Of a stretch of DNA of 64,000 nucleotides, positions 33,013 to 45,300 are shown piece after piece. The notes beneath the pieces are model-generated. The model ran no database searches. It was not told where the DNA came from and was given only the letters and a program-made list of their open reading frames with translations. A program made the position numbers and the translations under genes. The stretch spans positions 8,628,001-8,692,000 of the forward strand of contig NC_065570.1 of assembly GCF_937616625.2 (NCBI RefSeq), written 5' to 3'. How positions within the stretch are numbered: position 1 is the stretch's first letter; every line of letters begins with the position of its first letter. The DNA is from Mercurialis annua (taxonomy: Eukaryota; Streptophyta; Magnoliopsida; Malpighiales; Euphorbiaceae).

Positions 33013-33515
33013 TTAGGCCAAGGACTCATCAATGTCAATCTTGACAACTTCATCATCTTCAAAGCTATCCTTTTTAATCGGAGCAGACGGAGCCGGAATC
33101 CTCGGCGGCCCTCTTCCTTTCGTCTTGTTTCGCGGCCTCGCCTATTCATCAAAAATCCCAAACAAAAAATCATCAACACAGACACCAAATAATTCAAATT
33201 CAAACGCAACAAAACAAAACAAATTAAAAACACTAACGTTGCCGAACGAATGGTTGAACCGCTTGCCTTTGGCAGTCTTCCTGTCTCCTCTGCCGCAATA
33301 AACTGTATCCAAGAAAATCTCAAGAATTAGCATAACAGAAAATTAAAGAAATGGGTTCGGGTCGGGTCGGTTGAATTACCGAATGGGAGTGGCGAAGCGG
33401 TGGAGAGAGTAAGAGAAGGAGTTGAGAGGGAGAGGGAAATGCCTAGGGAAGACGAGAATCGATGAGAAGAGTGGGGAGTGAATGGTAAAGCTGTAGCCAT
33501 CATTAGAGACGCCAT
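33013..33515 (-). CDS. RPS31: Plastid ribosomal protein bTHXc (30S protein S31 / PSRP4)
   Basis: Three exons join in frame on the minus strand: 33515-33380, 33302-33238 and 33141-33013. They encode 109 residues. Introns are GT-AG (33379-33303 and 33237-33142). Residues 1-43 form a Ser/Thr/Leu-rich chloroplast transit peptide ([12 protein letters not shown]). The mature part reads [20 protein letters not shown] (46-65), then [16 protein letters not shown], and ends in an acidic tail ([15 protein letters not shown]). [17 protein letters not shown] is the signature of the bacterial THX-like small-subunit protein kept in plastid ribosomes. It sits in the 30S head and stabilises rRNA, aiding plastid translation. 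Bacterial THX is far shorter, and the extra length here is the transit peptide and the acidic tail. Exon phases were checked base by base. Confidence 0.93.
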
Positions 33516-33849
33516 TGCTGTTGCTGCTTCAAGATAAGGTTCTTACGTTTTTGAGACGCTTTATTCTGTAAAATGCAATTCGAGGCCGAAGCCCAATTCA
33601 AAATTAATCAGGACCATATATTTGGGCCGAACAACGATGTGGTAGGCTACCTTATTCAGACTACGGAATGATTCAGCATTAAATAATGGGCTTTACATAA
33701 AAAGGGTAGCCTTCCAATATTGGGCTTTTTATACTTCTTTTTGGGCTTAATAAATATTTTAAGAAGGTACGTCATGATACCTGAAAACGCAAGCAGCTTT
33801 CATGTGTTATCCCTACGTTATCAATATCCATATAATATAATAATATGAT

Positions 33850-34197
33850 GCTAGAACAGTTGAACTTATTGGCATCAGGGAAGTGCTAAGCTGGATGAAG
33901 GGATGGAGCAATTTTATTGTTGCATCGGATGCTCTGGAGATAGTTCAATATATTCGAAACGCCGAGCTTGCTAAGGGCGATTTGTTGGTTGAGGATTGTG
34001 CTTTATTAGCGGAGCAGTTTTCTAGTTTATCTTTTTCATTTGTAAGGCGGTCTACGAATCTAACTGCGCATTTGTTAGCGCGTAATGCTCGTTCCTTGTC
34101 AGGTCATCGGGATTGGTTTTCGAATTTTTCTGAATATCTTACGTCTGTAACTGTTTCGATTTATCCTCAATAAAATTTATTGATTATCAAAAAAAAA
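33850..34197 (+). pseudogene. 5'-truncated LINE: RNase H-like end and poly(A) tail
   Basis: The frame from about 33855 reads VELIGIREVLSWMKGWSN, IVASDALEIVQYI and DLLVEDCALLAEQFSSL, then FSFVRRSTNLTAHLLARNAR. This is the C-terminal RNase H-like domain (RVT_3) found at the end of plant L1-type LINEs. A stop follows at 34171, then a short 3' UTR and A(9). Only the last 350 bp is present, the usual result of incomplete reverse transcription. The frame is still open to its stop, so the copy is not very old. A clear TSD was not found. Confidence 0.85.
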
Positions 34198-34300
34198 TAC
34201 AATATAGTTTCTTAAAATATTATTATATAAAACCAGATAATACAATTAAAAATAAATAAATGTTCAAAGATAAAAGAAATATTTAAAAGTAATTATATAT

Positions 34301-35157
34301 GTGGACTACTATTTACCGCCCTAAATTACTACCCACCGCCCAACTTTTTACCAAAATACCCCTAAGCCATTTTCAGTTTTTTTTTTAAATTCAATCCTCT
34401 CAATTCAATTAAAAATCCAACGAATATCCGAGCGAATTTACAATAAAAATGTCAAAATCGACTAGAGATGGTGATGGCCCATTAGGACCATCGCCTTGAT
34501 TTGGCGATGGCCCATACGAGCCATCGCCAAATCAAGGAGATGGCCCCTATGGGCCATCGCCATCTCAAGAAAGGGCCATCTTTCTTGAGATGGCAATAAT
34601 GGTCCATAGGGACCATTGCCACTATTTGGCAATGGCCTATGGGACCATCGCGATCATTTGGGGATGGACCTATGGGCCATCGCCAAATCAAGGCGATAGC
34701 CCATAGGGTCTATCGCCAAATCAAGACGATGACCCATTAAAAAAATTAAAAAAAAATTGAAAAAAAATAAAGACGAAAAAATTAAAAACCGATTAATTAT
34801 TAGAGATTTCTTTATTTTTAGGTGATTTTGATAATTTTATTATAATTTGTTCGGTTATTTGTCGAGTTTGTAGTTGAGAGGATTGAATTTTTTTTAACTG
34901 AAAATGGCTTAGGGATATTTTGGTAAAAAGTTGGGCGGTGGATAGTAATTTTGGGCGGCGAATAGTAAAACCCATTATTAGAGGTTTCTTTATTTTTAGG
35001 TGATTTTGATATTTTTATTATAATTTGTTCGGTTATTTGTCGGGTTTGTAGTTGAGTTGAGAGGATTGAGTTTTTTTTTAACTAAAAATGGCTTATGGAT
35101 ATTTTGATAAAAAGTTGGGCGGTGGGTAGTAATTTTGGGCGGCGAATAGTAAAACCC
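34301..35157. mobile_element. Mutator-like element with duplicated right arm and repetitive core
   Basis: The left arm holds ACTATTTACCGCCC, CCCACCGCCCAACTTTTTAC and CCCCTAAGCCATTTTCAG. The right arm carries the same in reverse (CTGAAAATGGCTTAGGGATA, AAAGTTGGGCGGTGG, GGGCGGCGAATAGTAAAACC). The right arm occurs twice in tandem, 34795-34973 and 34974-35157, about 95 percent alike. The core (34464-34740) is an array of GATGGCCCAT, GGGCCATCGCC and CCTATGGGCC words in both orientations. No TSD could be assigned, perhaps because of the duplication. It is non-coding. Confidence 0.65.
34464..34740. repeat. Array of short inverted and direct GATGGCCC/GGGCCATC repeats
   Basis: About twelve copies of a word near GGCGATGGCCCATANGG, alternating with its reverse complement, fill 280 bp. 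G+C is much higher than in the surrounding arms. The open frame across it (34482-34691) only reflects the repeat. It is not a CRISPR array: units are contiguous, imperfect and inverted, with no unique spacers. Confidence 0.8.
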
Positions 35158-35182
35158 TCGGTTAGCTAGTAATAGTCTAACC

Positions 35183-35823
35183 TAGGGGTGGGCATGGACC
35201 GGTTAACCGGTCCATGAGGGTGATTTGTAAACCGGTCCATTGTAATACGGTTTTTAAAATTAAAAACCTAAACCTAAAATTTTAAACGGTTAACCGGTAA
35301 ATCGGTTAACCATCAAAAACGGTTCGGTTTTTCGGTTTTGCGGTTTTTAACCATATAACCATTAGAAAAATTAAAGACAAAAAAAGATAAAATTTTAATT
35401 CTATTTAATTTTTTAGCAAACAAAAAAACCATAGAAATTCAAATTATATTAAAAATATAAATCTAAACTATCTTATGAATAGTTAAGTCAATGCAAATAT
35501 TTAAAACTATTATTATTTACAAATAATTTATAAGTAACATTAAAGATAGGTTTGTATTTTTTGAATTGTTTGTGGTGTTGTTCACGTCCACTTTCTGCTA
35601 TCTATATACTTAAATATTCCTATTTCTGTTAAGTAAATATTTTAATAAGGAAAACAAATTTCTTTCAAAATATTTTTACATATAAATTCTCCTAAAATAT
35701 AGAAATATTCCTAAATAAAATATCTATCAATATATTTTTATATTTAGATTTTATTGTGTATATTATAAAATTCATATTATTTTATAGATCATAAAATATA
35801 CCTTATTAATTATTAAAAATATA

Positions 35824-35869
<46 letters not shown>

Positions 35870-36048
35870 GGTTAACCGATTAACCACGGTTTTTAGAAAT
35901 CCAAAACCAAAACCTAAACCATTAACCATGAAAATTAAAAATCAAAAACCTAAACCTAAACCGTTGGACCGGTTAACCACATTTTCCGGTTCGGTTTTCC
36001 GGTTTCGGTTTGGTTAATCGGTTTGCTCGGTTTTTTTGCCCACCCCTA
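35183..36048. mobile_element. hAT-type MITE with internal TA microsatellite, copy B
   Basis: The terminal inverted repeats are perfect for 12 bp (TAGGGGTGGGCA). GTCTAACC at 35175-35182 and 36049-36056 is an exact 8-bp TSD. Inside, ACCGGTTAACCGGTCCATGA on the left and CCGGTTCGGTTTTCCGG on the right resemble copy A at 4663-5326. A (TA)n run lies at about 35826-35866, in the same relative place. It is better preserved and longer (866 against 664 bp) than copy A. Confidence 0.93.
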
Positions 36049-37216
36049 GTCTAACCTATCCCTTAACTCTATGACAATTATTTAAGAGAAAAGATAAAAA
36101 AAAATAACTATTTATATATAAAATTACTCAGCTTGATGATAAAAATATTGCGTTCAGATATTAGGAAAATTTAGTTAATGTAGTCACCAATTTAATCTTT
36201 TGATAAAAATATTATATTTATCTTTAAATATCCATAATTAGAACTTCTTCTCTTTTTGTTATTTAAAATAGTAATATAATAATAACTTAATTCATGATTT
36301 TTTTATTATTATTTTAGTTTTAGTCTATTTTATTAATGTTATTGATGGATTCAGATAGACAGTTGGGGTCTATTCAAGATTGAACGGATCTGCTTGTAGA
36401 GCCAGTGCGGTTTAGATTACCTACAAGAGATGGATGTAAAGAAAAGCGATCGGAAGGTTTAAGTCTTGGGCCCAAATTTACTATGATGTTTAAGTTAGTA
36501 TGGTAGATGTGGTATTAAATGTTGGTAACATATAAATGAACGTAAAGAGTGTAGAGAATAAGAGCATTTTTATAAGTTTCTTACTGTAGTAAGTGATATT
36601 CATCAAATAATGATAAATATACAGAGTAATATTTATTTTTAAAAAAAATAAAATTATTATGCCTCCATTAATCTAATATTTAGAAACATTATGTTCCAAA
36701 ACTTGAATAATTAATCTCTCTTCTCTTGAATGAAAAAAAATTACAACAAAAATGAAAATATAAAACACTGTTTAGACTAAAAAAATTAAAAAATAGATCT
36801 TAATTTGGACATCAAAAATAAAAATGACATCTAAATTTTGGACTTTCTATAACCTCATTTCGTTTACATAAAAAAATACATATAAACATAAATTATGAAC
36901 AACATAAAGTTGATTCTCTAATTAAAATTACTAACTAAAGTAGTTTGAATTAACTGAAATTCCAAGCAATCAAGTACAAGATTTAGATCTTAATCATTAA
37001 ATGGAAGTAACATGTCACAAATTTAGATCTCATAACAAAATTTAGCAAGTTTGAAGATGCTTATTCGCACATGCTTATGCATACTCTTCTATGAAATGAT
37101 GAACTATTTCTTTTTCGTTTTATCTGAAATGGGATCTATATGAAATAATTTAATTATTACATAAAAAATGGTTAAGATAAATTATATCATCAACGTTTAT
37201 TTTTATTTTAAATCTT
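36049..37216. other. AT-rich intergenic stretch
   Basis: No gene is recognised. 36355-36560 is less AT-biased (CTTGTAGAGCCAGTGCGG, AGGTTTAAGTCTTGGGCCC) and may be a decayed fragment, but its frames are broken. Confidence 0.35.
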
Positions 37217-38080
37217 GGCTAATCACCTTAAAAACTACTGACCTTTAATTTTTTTTTTCAGTAACACCCCGACCTTATAATTTCGTCAATTGTACCCTAT
37301 TTCGTATTTTTACGTTTCAATAGCACCCTAAAATATTAAATTGAACTCTTTTCATTTGGATAAAATTCAAAACAAATCATTCACATTTATCATATATTCT
37401 AAATAACATTTAATGTTATAAATATTATAAAAAAACTATCTTCTTCATACATTTAAAGATTACTAACAAAACAATTTATTTAATATAAATAATTAAATTC
37501 CGAGTAATCGTCATCTCCTTCAAACTTGTTGCTGACTTATTCAAAGGAACACGCCACCACAAAAAATATTTTTCGAGGAAGAACAGTGTTCTTGAGGAAG
37601 AACACTGTTTTTCCTTGTATTTGAGGAAGAATCTTCCTCAAGAACAGCTAAACTGTTCTTGAGGAAAAACAGCTTCTTCCTCAAGAACCTCGTCCTCCAT
37701 GGGAGAACGAGCAAGCTATGCTCGTCCTCCCAGGAGGACGAGATCCATGGGATGGCGGGTCGGAGACCGGAGAAGATGTCGGGTTGAAGAAGATATACTT
37801 TGATATTTAAAAAAAAAATGGAGAAGATGACTTATTTGAATGTATTTTAAGTTAAGTGACTTGTTTGAATTTATCCAAGTAGAAAAAGGTATAAAATGAC
37901 CCTTAAATTTAAATGTTTTATAAAATTTAATTCTTAAAATAATAAAAGCATTAATTTTATTTAATTTAGGGTGCTATTGAAATGTAAAAATACGAAATAG
38001 GGTGTAATTGACGAAATTGTAAGGTCAGGGTGTTATTGAAAAAAAAAATGAAAGGTCGATAGTTTTTGAGGTGATTAGCC
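37217..38080. mobile_element. Mutator-like element with perfect 9-bp TSD and palindromic core
   Basis: GGCTAATCACCTTAAAAACT on the left is inverted at the right end (GGTGATTAGCC), and similarity runs about 120 bp (TTCGTCAATTGTACCCTATT, ACGTTTCAATAGCACCCTAA). TTAAATCTT at 37208-37216 and 38081-38089 is an exact TSD. The core (37570-37770) is built of CTTGAGGAAGAACA and CTCGTCCTCC words in both orientations. No transposase is encoded, so it depends on one elsewhere. Confidence 0.9.
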
Positions 38081-38089
38081 TTAAATCTT

Positions 38090-39186
38090 CTACATCATTA
38101 TCTGAATTTTTGTTCTTTTAGTATCAGTGTTTTAACTTTTTATAAATGCATCAGATGAAAGAATTATACGAATGACAAAAAAAACTTCAGATAATGCAAT
38201 AAAAAATTAAAAAAATTCAAACACCACTAATATTTTTTTTCTTCAAATAGTTATGGACTTTATAATTCTTGTTAGCCTCTAATCAGAGCAGAATGAACGA
38301 CCGTCTTGCAATATTTAGTTACTAATTATATGTCCCTATACGTTGTTTGACATTATTTTAATTGTTGTATTCATCTATTCTTACATTCATTAGCTGTTTT
38401 TTTTTTCTTTTAAAATTTTATTTCATCACCAATTGGTCAGTAATAAACTCGAAAATGTTTTATAAGATGAATAAAACTGTACTGATAGAATATAGTAAAT
38501 TTTAAAAGAGACATATTATAAATTCTAAGATATTAAAATTATATTACTTAATTATGTGTTAATATTTTTAAAATAAAATAAAATAAAATAAATAACCGTT
38601 TTTCATACGCTCTTCTTAAGTTCGCCTCCGTTGGTTGGACATTGCTGTTATCCGGCAAGATTGAGCATGACATTGAACACTAGATCTAGATGCAACTTCC
38701 TGTAACGGTAATTGTAAGAACTTGGGGCACAATTATCTCTTAACTTTATCAATTTAGAGCTACCTTATCGAGAAAGATGTTATGGTTTAATTTAGAGAAT
38801 CAATGAGAGTGGTACGCAAGTAGACTTTTATAGCAAGCCCCCAAAATTAACACGTCATGTACTGTAAAAAAAGTGCCAAAAAAGAGAAAAGTCAAATAGT
38901 TTAACTTAATGTTTTCACAAATTTTAAGTCGTTTTATGCACCGATGTCAAATTTGGCACATGAGAAACTCTATGTTCAAATCATGGAAAGAGCTATCTTT
39001 GAAGTTTTGAGTTTAATTAGTATCTAGTAGTTTTTTTTTTGATAAAAACTAATGTTTAGTAGTTAATTTAATACTATTTCCAATATTTTGGTATATATAA
39101 ATATATTTATTTTTTGATAATCGGGAAGTAGAGGGCTTGTGAGAAAAAGCGAATGCACGACTTAGCAGATTGTTACTTAACACTTA
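38090..39186. other. AT-rich intergenic stretch
   Basis: No gene or complete element is recognised. 38600-38830 has a slightly higher G+C (GTTCGCCTCCGTTGGTTGG) but no supported frame. Confidence 0.35.
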
Positions 39187-39809
39187 CAGTCGACCCTCTG
39201 ATAATTGATACACATGATGGATTAAAAATTTATTAATTATTAGAATTATTAATTTATTAATTTGTATAAAAAAATTATAAAAAATATTTTAAAGCATCTA
39301 CATTAATAGACCTAATATTAATATTATATTATAAAAAAACTAACTAAGTACATTTTACAATCACTCAATTTAAAAGAAACAATTTTATATTCAATTTAAA
39401 AAATATTAATTGATATCAAATCAAAAAATAATTATTAAGAAGTTGTATTCATAAAATAAAATAATTTTTTATATTTTTTATATTAGAGATACTTTACTTT
39501 AATTTATTTATCTAATAACTTCTTTTAAAATTTCTCAAAATAATAAAAAAATCATAATTTGATAGTATTTTAACTTCCACTTCACGAATTAAGGTTAGTA
39601 TTGCCTCAAATAAATTATCAATTGTTATATATTTCTTTAAAAAATCTCTTTAATAATTAATATTCATGTAGAATATATTTTAAATTTTATTAATTATTAA
39701 ATAATAGAATTATTAATTATCTGACGTGGAACGAAGTTGTTTCTCTCAATTTACTATTAATTATTAGAATTATTAATTTATAGCATATTAACTATTAGAG
39801 GATCGACTG
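39187..39809. mobile_element. pogo/Emigrant-like MITE
   Basis: CAGTCGACCCTCTGATAATT on the left matches CAGTCGATCCTCTAATAGTT read in reverse from the right. TA flanks both sides (39185-39186, 39810-39811). Each end is followed by repeated TTATTAATT words. CAGT...CTCTxATAA ends with a TA target are typical of the pogo-like Emigrant group. At 623 bp it is non-coding. Confidence 0.78.
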
Positions 39810-41315
39810 TATATCATTTGAGTTTAACTCATTGAAATTTAGATCTTTTTCTATTGATATCAAAAGTAAAATTACACAATTAGAAAAAGTAATAATCACT
39901 CAAAACTATCTTATATTTTTGACATTTTATTTATAACATATTTTTAAAAAAGGTTAATTTAGTCTAATTTTAATAAATATATTTTAATTATAGCTAATTA
40001 GTCATATTTATTAGAAAAGACAATTTTTTCACTTTTAATTATGGCCCAACATTTTTTAACGAAAAGCTATTAATTAAAATTAGGCTACAATTGACGAAAT
40101 TAAAAAGTTTGATCGTAATTATAAAATTCATATCATATTTTCTTTTCAATTGTTTGCTAAACAGAAACCTATTAATATCGTCATTGCTTGCATAGTCGTA
40201 AAAATTAATTAAAGATATTTTTGTAGAATTTTTTTAATATTTAATCAAAAATGTTCTAAACTCGACTCTCGAAGCTAAGCTAAATTGTGATTACCGTACG
40301 ACGCCAGCAAATAACAATTGTAAATGTGAAAGTTTGACAATATATGTAGACCAAATTAAAATATAAAAAAAGATTAGTAGATTAAAATAATTAACAACAT
40401 TGAGTAAGCACTAATAAAGCTTTGATTAGTCAGTCAGCACTGTCAAATGAGACGTTAACACACTTTTTGCATTAAAATACTTCACAAAACAGATAGAAGA
40501 CACACTTCAGAATGAGGTTAAGAAAATATAATCAATTATAATAATTAATGTTAATTAAAGAAAAAGAAAGTCAAAGATTTTGCATTTCACTTATCAAATA
40601 AAGAATTTTAAAGTAAATTATAAGAATGCTTGTGATTGAAATTAGAGATACACATGATTAGAGAGCAAGTTTGAACGAGTTCGCACACAATTTAACTGTA
40701 CTACTTATTCTTCGGACAAGTTTGAATTTGGTTTGAGTTCGATTTAAACTTGTTATATATTAATAAAATTCGACTTTTAAATTAAATTTGTGCTGATTTA
40801 GATTCATATCAATTTTAAGAAAAAAAATTAATCTAGGGTCAAAAAGATTGAATTCAAAAGAATATTCAATCCATTGAACAATGCTAGTTCAAGTCATCAA
40901 AATAAATTATCAAAATGAACACTACAAAAGCTTTATGATCAACAGTAGTATTATTAGAGAAAATATTGATTTAATTATTAAACTAATAATAAACACAAGA
41001 GAGTTACAAGATTAATTCTTTTTTATATTTATATAGTATTATATTATAAATTAATATGAAACATTTATGCTTTTAGTATAAATTTTAATTGTAATAAAAA
41101 AAACTAAAAATATTGTTTGCACATCTAATTAATTTATGTAAAAAACTGTAAAAAAATTCAGAGTAAAAGTAGTACCCCCTCTCTCCTAATTTAATTGATA
41201 TTTTTTTAGTGAATCAATCAAAAAAAATTAGTGTATCATTCAAAAGTATATCAATTCGAATTATAAAAATATGATATATTTATTATAACTTAGGATATAA
41301 AACTTTAATAATATA

Positions 41316-41418
41316 CCAACGAGCTGTAGCTCAAATGATATAAGCGCTAGACAGCAAATGCCAAGGTCGTGGGTTCAAATCCTCCCACAAGCGCTCTCCC
41401 CTCCCCAATTATCAAAAA
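41316..41418 (+). mobile_element. Very short tRNA-derived SINE with about 15-17-bp TSD
   Basis: The body is only about 100 bp. It has GAGCTGTAGCTCAAATGAT (A box) and GTCGTGGGTTCAAATCCTCC (B box), then a C-rich tail and A(9). ACTTTAATAATATA flanks it on both sides (ending 41315 and 41436), with extra A residues making the repeat up to 17 bp. The whole element is little more than a tRNA-like unit plus tail. It is not a tRNA gene, since the acceptor stems do not pair. Confidence 0.82.
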
Positions 41419-41436
41419 AAAAACTTTAATAATATA

Positions 41437-42379
41437 TTATTATTTTTAAATAGTAAGTTTTTAAAGAAAATATTATGAAGACAGGAAAATTATTATTGAC
41501 ATATAATAAAAGAGAGAATATAAAGGAGTAAAGAGAGGCACGTGACAATCAAACGAAACAACGTGCGAGACATGTGCATCGTAGAGACGGGCCCATTTGG
41601 CCCACAATATTTTACTTGAAAAGAATCTAATCTAATTTTAGGGTCAAAAGGGGCACTAAACCATGTCTACTACACATGGCCTTTTCTTAGAGCAACCCAT
41701 GTTACATTCACACCCATACCCTTTTTTGTGCATATTTTAGGTTTTAAGTTTTTTTATTTAATACTACTTCTTTGGAAACATGCTTGTAATAATGGCACCT
41801 CTAGCTATAATGTCATTATTGTAAAAATAAATAAATTAAAGATAAACAATTTAAAGATAAAAAGTTGTAATTATCCTTAATGAATATATATGTATATTAA
41901 CCTTCAAATACATTATTCTAATATAAAATTATCAATAAAAAAAATTAGTATTTAACATATACTATATATATTGATATTAATAAAAGATAAAAAATGGTAA
42001 ATAATTAATTTTAGTTAGTTTAACTATATATAATTGTTAATTTCTGCATTTACTCCGACAATTTATTTTGTAAGACGCAACCATCCATTCATTACAATTA
42101 AGAAAAAAAAATAAGACTGAATAAAATGAAAAATACTAAACATTGAAATTATATATATTTAATATCTAATTAATTTAATTAATTAGGACTATCCTTTGAT
42201 AGCAAATGGATCATATCAATTCAACAACACACTATTTTATCAACTAATTTAGGAAAAATTATATATAAAAGGAAAAAAAAAGCAAAAAAAATCCAGCACA
42301 CATCACATGTAGAGGAGATATTGCTACCACCACCCTTTCGTATGATACAAAAAAAAGTAAAAAAAAATCCCGGCCGTCA
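41437..42379. other. Region downstream of the LAX gene
   Basis: No gene is recognised. 41535-41690 holds clustered cis-element-like words (GGCACGTGAC, GACGGGCCCATTTGGCCCAC) in otherwise AT-rich DNA. They may be regulatory or part of the LAX 3' flank. The 3' UTR of the minus-strand LAX gene should lie just left of 42380. Confidence 0.3.
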
Positions 42380-45300
42380 TCAGTGGTGGTGAGAAGAGGG
42401 AAGCGGTGTCGGAGCGGTGGCCGGAGGCAGCGGAGGCTTGCATTGGTAGCATTTAGCAAAAAGGCCAAAAGTGTCAACTTGTTTGACAAAGTTGGTGACG
42501 CTAGCCCATCCACCGAACCCGAAACCAACCACTAGAACCCACACTACTATGAAGGAATTAATCACATACATGGCGGTCCAGCTTGGGCAAAAGAAAGGAG
42601 GCTTTTCTGCTGCATTCTGTAATTAAAATGAAATTCAAGGGTTAAAAACAACATTAAAATTAAATTAGAAGGACCTATATGTAAATGTAAAAGTAAAACA
42701 GTTAAAATGAGTAATTAGATTAGAGTTGGGGTAGAAAGAGAGGGTAAGGCAGTCAAGGCAGCCAGCTCATTTAATGACACACCAACAATAATCCAACTGT
42801 AGTATATAACTAAATGAAAATGACATACTACCTATAAATATACTATATAATAATAATATTTTTTAAATGTTTTTCTCTCTTTAAATTTCATTGTTCATCA
42901 ATTATACTAGAACTTAATTCTATCATGATTTTGATACAAAAATTCTCCAAAACATATATTTCTCTCTTAAGTAGGGTCTACATTCTTAGTCAATCAAAAT
43001 TGAAATGGACTAAAATTTAAAAATTCGAAAAATTTAATACGAGGTGGAGCTTTTTTATTCAATTACACTAAAACTTAAGTAAAAAGAGTTTATATTCAAA
43101 ATTATACCAAATCAAAAAAATATAAATTTATTCTAACATCAAACTGAATGAGAACGAATTTATCAATTTAGTTATGTAATTTGATTCGCTTTAAACACAA
43201 TTCCTACATAGCATGAAAATAGAAATAGTAAAACTAAAAAATCTTGATCTTGTAACCAAAAAAAATTGTTTTTATAAACTATAGTATAGTTACTTAATTC
43301 AGTAATTTGAAAATATTATTTAAAATAAAACTACAGTATAGTTACATAATTCAGTAATTTGCAGATACTACTATTTAATATAAAAATATGAAACATAGTC
43401 AAATTGTTTTTGTGTAAAATAGATTTTCTCTTTCAATATTTCCCCCAAATCTAAGGCCTTAAATGCTATATTTGGACACTTCTCTCTCCACTCACACTCA
43501 TTCACAACACTCCCACTCTACAATGTGGGAATCCCATCAAATGCGGAAAACCCACTCACTTTTTGTCATCTCCATCATATCCCTAATTCATAAAGATAAT
43601 TGCAAATACACCCTTTTCTTTTTCACCCAATAAAAAATTAACTGATACTTAATTAAATTTGTATTAGGATGAATTATGAATAATAGTTCGATTTCTTTAG
43701 TTTACCTGTCTAGCAGAAGCTTTTCTGTAGGTGAGCATATGAGCTAAAGCAGGGATAATATAAACAGTGAAGCTGACCAAAAGAGCACCCACGGCGGAGT
43801 TAATCGGCCCAAAGAAAGGGAAAATAATAGCCAAAAACCATATCGGAATCACCACCGGCAGCCGTGCAAGTGCCCGGAGGCAAATGCTCTTCGTGTCGTG
43901 CATTCCGATCACTTTCTCCCACACGAAATACAACGGCGTGCATGCAAATCCAAATGTTATAAACTGCACCGTTCAAATTAACACTTCTGTTAATATGAAG
44001 TACTTTATAGAAGTTAGCTACGGTTAGAAATAGTTGTAATAACTGAACCTGATGAATAAGCATCAAGATAACGGCGGCGTCACGGAATCTGGTTTTGGGT
44101 AGAAGAGAAAAGGCGTTGGAATGGTTCAGAAGCTCATCGCCGAAGGCCCAGTACATGGCGGAAGCTGACGGAAGTGTTAGTGTGAAAACATAGAGTGTTG
44201 CTATCAGATATATGTATTTGAACTTTTGTGGCTTCCACATTGCATGCATTATTTCACTGGAAAAAAAACAATCAAACCCATTCATTAATCAAGTATTACT
44301 AATTAAAATAAAAAAATGAAAAATAAATTTTAATTTAAGACGTTACCAAGTAGAATTAGAATACTCCATAAAATTAAAAATTAAAAATTAAAAATAGAAG
44401 AAATTTTTAAATAAATTCAGTCTATCACGTCATCACTGAACTAAACTATCAAATTATAACACGTCAACCTAGTGATTTATTGCTGAAAAATATGTACTGA
44501 TTTTGGTAAGACCGTGGGATTAAGTTCTCTCATTAGTAATTAGAAAAAAATAAGGAATTATGTAAGTGAAGAAGAACCTATGAGTAAATTGCATTTGTTG
44601 TCCCATTTTAATTATTATTATTATTGGTTCTACTATTATTTTACCATTGGATTCTATAGTTATTACAAAACACATGAAAAAATAATAAAAGAATCATAAT
44701 TAGGTAACCATCGAGTCCATGATTAGGAATTATGCTACTGATAGAGACAAACAAGGACTAAGATTAGACTAGTTTAATTTATTAATTAAGACCAAACTTG
44801 GAATTAATTACATATAGAACAAAACATGAGTATTTTTTTACTGTTCAATTTTTAATCCTAAACAGAAAATGGATAACATAATTAATACAATTTGCATGAT
44901 TTTGTCTGTAACTGTAAGTCTCGAAACCCAAAAACACCGGCAAAAGCTGCTAATAGAAGAACCGTAGGAAACAAGTAAAAAAAAAAAAGATCAACAGTAA
45001 TTAATGGTTAAAAAGTAAAAAAAGCTTACACAGTCACAGCATGTCCACCAAAGGTATACAGAATGTTGGTAGCTCCGGTGAAATATAACACCAACTCTTT
45101 TGGACCACTGTGTGTTACACCTTCAACCTACAGTAATTCAACAAAAAGTTACTGTAATCAGATCACTATGATTACATTTTCATATGATTGTGTTTTTTTT
45201 TTTTACTGAAGTTAATTACCTTGCCGTGAATTAAAGCTGCTGCAGTGAGATACCAGGCAGTGTAAGTGGTCATTCCAAGGCCAAGAAAGGACCAAATTCG

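Noticed and set aside
33032..33301. Plus-strand 89-codon ORF over the ribosomal protein gene
   Set aside because: It is the antisense shadow of exons 2 and 3 and their intron.
34482..34691. 69-codon ORF and CRISPR-like look
   Set aside because: The frame only reflects the GATGGCCC repeat. Units are contiguous, imperfect and inverted, with no unique spacers.
35823..36017. ORF starting in the TA microsatellite
   Set aside because: It lies entirely in a non-coding hAT MITE and is made of low-complexity codons.
41320..41400. tRNA gene
   Set aside because: Same reasoning: tRNA-like promoter only, A tail and flanking TSD show a retroposed element.
43767..44027. Plus-strand ORF over the LAX gene
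   Set aside because: Antisense shadow of exon 7. The minus strand carries the whole conserved family.
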